Below are positions 61,601-64,000 of a stretch of DNA of 64,000 bases, one piece after another. Source of the stretch: Curtobacterium flaccumfaciens (GTDB lineage: Bacteria; Actinomycetota; Actinomycetes; Actinomycetales; Microbacteriaceae); contig NZ_JABMCF010000039.1 in assembly GCF_013359815.1 (NCBI RefSeq), forward strand, positions 1 through 64,000, given 5' to 3'. The position numbers and the translations under genes are program-made. The notes under the pieces were generated by a model. That model searched no databases, was not told where the DNA came from, and saw nothing but the letters and a program-made list of their open reading frames with translations. Each line of letters begins with the position of its first letter. Positions within the stretch are counted from its first letter, which is position 1.

Positions 61601-62221
61601 TCAGGCCGCGGCCGCAGCCTCGCTCCGTCGTCGGACGGCCTTCTCGATCGCGGAGATCGCGAGGCCGAGCAGGATCGACGCCACGACCGCGAGGGTCGTG
61701 ACGAGGAAGGGCTGCTCGCGGCTCCAGCGCCCGGTGGCCGAGGCGATGCCGACGCAGTACGCGGCCCACACGACGTCGGCGAGCACACAGCTGAGCAGGA
61801 ACCGCCGGAGGTCGAGCCCGCTGTCGGCGCCGACCAGGTTCGTCGTCAACCGGCCCATCGGGATGAAGCGTCCGAGCACCGCGATGCGCCCGGGAGCGGC
61901 ACGGTAGCGGCCGTCGATGGCGTCCCGGGCCGCGCGGACCTTCGGACGCGCGAACCACGACCTCGAGCCGAGGTCGACCGACCGCGCCAGGTGGTAGAGC
62001 CCGAGGTCGCCGAGGACCATCCCGATCGACGCCGCGACGACGAGGAAGAGGACCGGCAGGAGACCGCCGTCACCGCCCACCAGGAGCGTGCCGATCGCGA
62101 CGACGAGTGCCTGGCTGGGCAGGAAGACCGCGACGCTGCCCACGGCGAGCACGAGGCCGACCACGAAGAACGCCCACGGGGTGCCGACGAGCTGGACGAC
62201 CAGGTCCTGTGCTGCGTCCAC
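61601..62221 (-). CDS. DedA-family (SNARE-associated) membrane protein
   Basis: 206 residues from GTG 62221. Five hydrophobic helices; the DedA core is visible in VFLPSQALVVAIGTLL near 31, LGDLGLYHLARSVD near 70 and GRFIPMGRLTTNLVGADSGL near 118-137, where E/F-x-x-R-P-x-x-R is present as RFIPMGR. DedA proteins flip undecaprenyl phosphate or phospholipids across the membrane. Stand-alone between SMP-30 and GntR genes. Confidence 0.87.
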   Translation of the reverse strand: MDAAQDLVVQLVGTPWAFFVVGLVLAVGSVAVFLPSQALVVAIGTLLVGGDGGLLPVLFLVVAASIGMVLGDLGLYHLARSVDLGSRSWFARPKVRAARDAIDGRYRAAPGRIAVLGRFIPMGRLTTNLVGADSGLDLRRFLLSCVLADVVWAAYCVGIASATGRWSREQPFLVTTLAVVASILLGLAISAIEKAVRRRSEAAAAA

Positions 62222-62288
62222 GACTCACCCTCCACGGGCACCGGAGGGGCGCACCGGGGTCCATCCTCGCAGGTCCGGGGCGCTCCGA

Positions 62289-62948
62289 TCACGTGCGGTC
62301 GACGATCGCCCGCATCGTCGCGGCCGCGTCGTCCGGGCGGCCGTCGAGGACGGCGTCGGCGAGTGCGAGGTGGAGGCCGACGTCGTGCCGGTCCGGGCGG
62401 ATGCTCCCGCGTTCGCGCAGTACCTGGCCGACGACCTGGTGCAGGCGTCGGTACAGGGCGTTGCCGGACAGGTCGAGCACGAGCGCGTGGAACCGCACGT
62501 CCGCGGCCACGAAGTCGAGGCGGTCGTCGCGGGTCGCGGCGGCGGCGAGCTCGTCCGCGGTGGTGCGGAGGGCCTCCCGTCGGTCCGCGCACTCGTCGAG
62601 CGCTGCCCGCCGGGCCGCTGCGGCAGCGGCGGCGGGTTCGACCGCCGCGCGCAGCTCGCGGAGCTCGACCGCCACGCGGTCACCGTCGGGGCCACGCAGA
62701 CGCCACCGCACCACACGCGGGTCCAGGACGTCCCACTCCCGCGCGCCGAGGACGGTCACGCCGACCCGGCGCCGCGCGGTGAGCAGGCCGAGGGCGACGA
62801 GGACGCGGACGGCCTCGCGGACGATGCTGCGACTGGCACCCGTCAAGGCCACCAGGTCGTCGATGCTCCGGCGGCTGCCGACGGCGACCGCACCGGAGAC
62901 GACGGCGGCGCCGACCTGGTCGAGGACCCGTTCGAAGGTGCTCGTCAC
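62289..62948 (-). CDS. GntR-family (FCD) regulator
   Basis: 219 residues from GTG 62948, overlapping the SDR stop by four bases (GTGA). Winged helix at about 15-70: SIDDLVALTGASRSIVREAV, RVLVALGLLTARRRVGVTVL. FCD effector domain from about 95 (ELRELRAAVEPAAAAAAARR), with metal-ligand-type FHALVLDLSGNALYRRLHQV near 152. Together with the SDR upstream and the divergent SDR at 63713, it looks like the regulator of a sugar or sugar-acid pathway. Confidence 0.9.
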   Translation of the reverse strand: MTSTFERVLDQVGAAVVSGAVAVGSRRSIDDLVALTGASRSIVREAVRVLVALGLLTARRRVGVTVLGAREWDVLDPRVVRWRLRGPDGDRVAVELRELRAAVEPAAAAAAARRAALDECADRREALRTTADELAAAATRDDRLDFVAADVRFHALVLDLSGNALYRRLHQVVGQVLRERGSIRPDRHDVGLHLALADAVLDGRPDDAAATMRAIVDRT

Positions 62949-63667
62949 CGCTGCGAGACCGGCGACAGCACGAGCTCGTCGATGCGCACGTGCGCCGGCG
63001 ACCCGAGCACGAAGGCGACCGTCCGCCCGATGTCCTCCGGTTGGAGCATGCGCTGCCGCGCGGCCGCGTCGGGGACCTCGGGCCGCTGGTCGAGGAAGTC
63101 CGTCGCGACGTCACCCGGGCACAGGTGGGTGGCACGCACGCCGTGCTCGGCCTCCTGCTGGTTGAGCGTCCGGACGACCGAGGCCAGCGCGGACTTGCTC
63201 GCCGAGTACGCGACACCCGCCCCCGGCTGGAAGGACCACCCGGCGTACGACGACACGACGACCACGACGCCGCCGGACGACCGGAGTGCCGGCAGTGCGG
63301 CATCCACGACGGTGACGACGGCTGTGAGGTTCGTGTCCACGATCGCGCGGAAGTCGGTCAGCGACTGGTCGTCCCACCGGCGCCTCGGGGCGTTGAGCCC
63401 GGCCGCCAGCACGAGCCCGTCGAGCCGCCCGTGCCGCTCGAGCACGGTGTCCCACGCGGCTGCGACGGCGTCGGGGTCGTTCGCGTCGAGGGGCAGGACG
63501 TCCGCGGTTCCCCCGGCGCCGCGGATGGTGCGTGCGACCTGCTCGAGCCGCTCGGCACGGCGCCCGCTGAGGACCAGCGTCCAGCCGTCCCGCGCCGCTG
63601 CCTCGGCGCTCGCGGCCCCCATGCCGCTGCCCCCACCCGTGACCCAGAGCACACGCTGATCCGTCAT
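62945..63667 (-). CDS. SDR-family oxidoreductase
   Basis: 240 residues from ATG 63667. NAD(P)-binding VTGGGSGMGAASAEAAARDG near 9-28, active-site YSASKSALASVVRTLNQQEA near 152-171 and LCPGDVATDFLDQRP near 182. The NNAG position reads LAAGLNAP. Translated together with the GntR regulator. Probably oxidises a sugar or polyol; no closer assignment. Confidence 0.9.
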   Translation of the reverse strand: MTDQRVLWVTGGGSGMGAASAEAAARDGWTLVLSGRRAERLEQVARTIRGAGGTADVLPLDANDPDAVAAAWDTVLERHGRLDGLVLAAGLNAPRRRWDDQSLTDFRAIVDTNLTAVVTVVDAALPALRSSGGVVVVVSSYAGWSFQPGAGVAYSASKSALASVVRTLNQQEAEHGVRATHLCPGDVATDFLDQRPEVPDAAARQRMLQPEDIGRTVAFVLGSPAHVRIDELVLSPVSQR

Positions 63668-63671
63668 GCTC

Positions 63672-63688
63672 GAATAGTATGCCTATTC
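63672..63688. promoter_or_regulatory. GntR operator candidate GAATAG-TATGC-CTATTC
   Basis: Perfect 6-bp arms in an unusually AT-rich patch of the 45-base gap between two divergent SDR genes, one of which is co-transcribed with a GntR-FCD regulator. The gap is so short that the site must overlap both promoters. Strong positional support. Confidence 0.65.
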
Positions 63689-63712
63689 AAGGCACCGACG
63701 ACGGGAGCAACG

Positions 63713-64000
63713 ATGCACCTCGACCTGACCGACCGCGTGGTGGTCGTGACCGGCGCAGCGCGCGGGATCGGCCGCACGCTCGCCGACCGCTTCCTCAGCG
63801 AGGGGAGCCGCGTCGTCGCGCTCGACCTGGCCTTCGAGCCGGACTTCCCGCTCGACCACGTCGTGTGCAACGTCGCCGACCCGCAGTCGGTGCGCGACGC
63901 TGTGGACGAGGTCGTCCGGCGGCACGGCACGATCGACGTGCTGGTGAACAACGCCGGCATCAACGTCACGGGCACGGTCGCCGAACTCGAGTGGGACGCC
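63713..64000 (+). CDS. SDR-family oxidoreductase, N-terminal part (cut by window edge)
   Basis: 96 codons from ATG 63713 (GGGAGCAACG ribosome binding site) before the window ends. Complete Rossmann start: RVVVVTGAARGIGRTLADRF near 8-27, VALDLAFEPDF, CNVADPQSVRDAVDEVV and VLVNNAGINVTG near 75-86. Classical SDR of the sugar/polyol dehydrogenase kind. Divergent from the other SDR and GntR genes; probably the first gene of the regulated operon. Confidence 0.9.
   Translation, partial: MHLDLTDRVVVVTGAARGIGRTLADRFLSEGSRVVALDLAFEPDFPLDHVVCNVADPQSVRDAVDEVVRRHGTIDVLVNNAGINVTGTVAELEWDA

Overview
The window reads as chromosomal DNA of a high-GC actinobacterium, most likely a member of the Microbacteriaceae; a Curtobacterium-like plant or soil organism is my best guess, inferred from gene content rather than from any search. 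Supporting signs are strong G/C bias at third codon positions, frequent GTG starts, AAGGAG-type ribosome binding sites, a Ku/LigD end-joining pair, an Rpf/transglycosylase-LysM protein, two LytR-CpsA-Psr proteins and many drug-exporter/regulator pairs. About 70 protein genes are supported. No rRNA, tRNA, CRISPR array, transposase or integrase was seen, and no gene-free stretch exceeds 300 bases.

Layout. 1-5.9 kb: a truncated secreted protein, phosphoketolase (xfp), two tiny genes, a fumarylacetoacetase-family hydrolase, a TIM-barrel isomerase-like protein and a perfect terminator. 5.7-10.6 kb: the NHEJ locus, with ligD translationally coupled to an upstream SDR gene and divergent from ku. 10.6-14.5 kb: cupin-like protein, ABM-type membrane protein, a DUF998/TetR pair and a Ppx/GppA phosphatase. 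14.5-19 kb: a nucleoside-salvage operon (nucleoside hydrolase, MFS permease, ribokinase) facing a LacI regulator across two mirror-image operators. 19-24 kb: MFS/TetR exporter pair with a palindromic operator, GNAT, HAD, metallo-hydrolase and MarR genes. 24-26 kb: a coupled three-gene envelope operon (DUF3618, holin-X-like, alanine-rich membrane protein). 26-38.3 kb: glycosyltransferase, lipoprotein, XRE-cupin/FAD oxidoreductase pair, pentapeptide-type protein, two SHOCT proteins, epimerase plus zinc dehydrogenase, APH-like kinase, a second MFS/TetR pair, a HEAT-like protein and a TSUP permease.

38.3-40.4 kb is the most unusual part: a HicA/HicB pair and an orphan restriction-type (HSDR_N-like) protein, of visibly lower GC, bracketed by 90-bp direct repeats that differ at only 2 positions. 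40.4-48 kb: a secreted B-lectin/M23 peptidase, a gamma-glutamyltransferase, an alcohol dehydrogenase, DUF805, OsmC and ThrE-like exporter. 48-57.4 kb: DUF2795, TetR, a second SDR related to the NHEJ one, an exported acidic protein, an EEP nuclease/phosphatase, LCP protein, GntR, and an MMPL/MarR pair. 57.4-64 kb: second LCP, Rpf-LysM protein, RlmC, SMP-30 lactonase, DedA and a GntR regulator between two SDR genes, probably the edge of a sugar or sugar-acid operon.

Two window-wide themes stand out. First, at least three families of long hairpin repeats lie at gene 3' ends: a GGAGGCCCG-core family (including a 50-bp perfect palindrome), a family containing TACCTGGTC/GACCAGGTACGCC arms, and a TTCTGCTCAC family whose two best copies bracket the HicAB island. 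Second, ten gene pairs use 4-bp ATGA/GTGA/TTGA stop-start overlaps, which makes the operons easy to read, and most local regulators have a palindromic candidate operator directly upstream.
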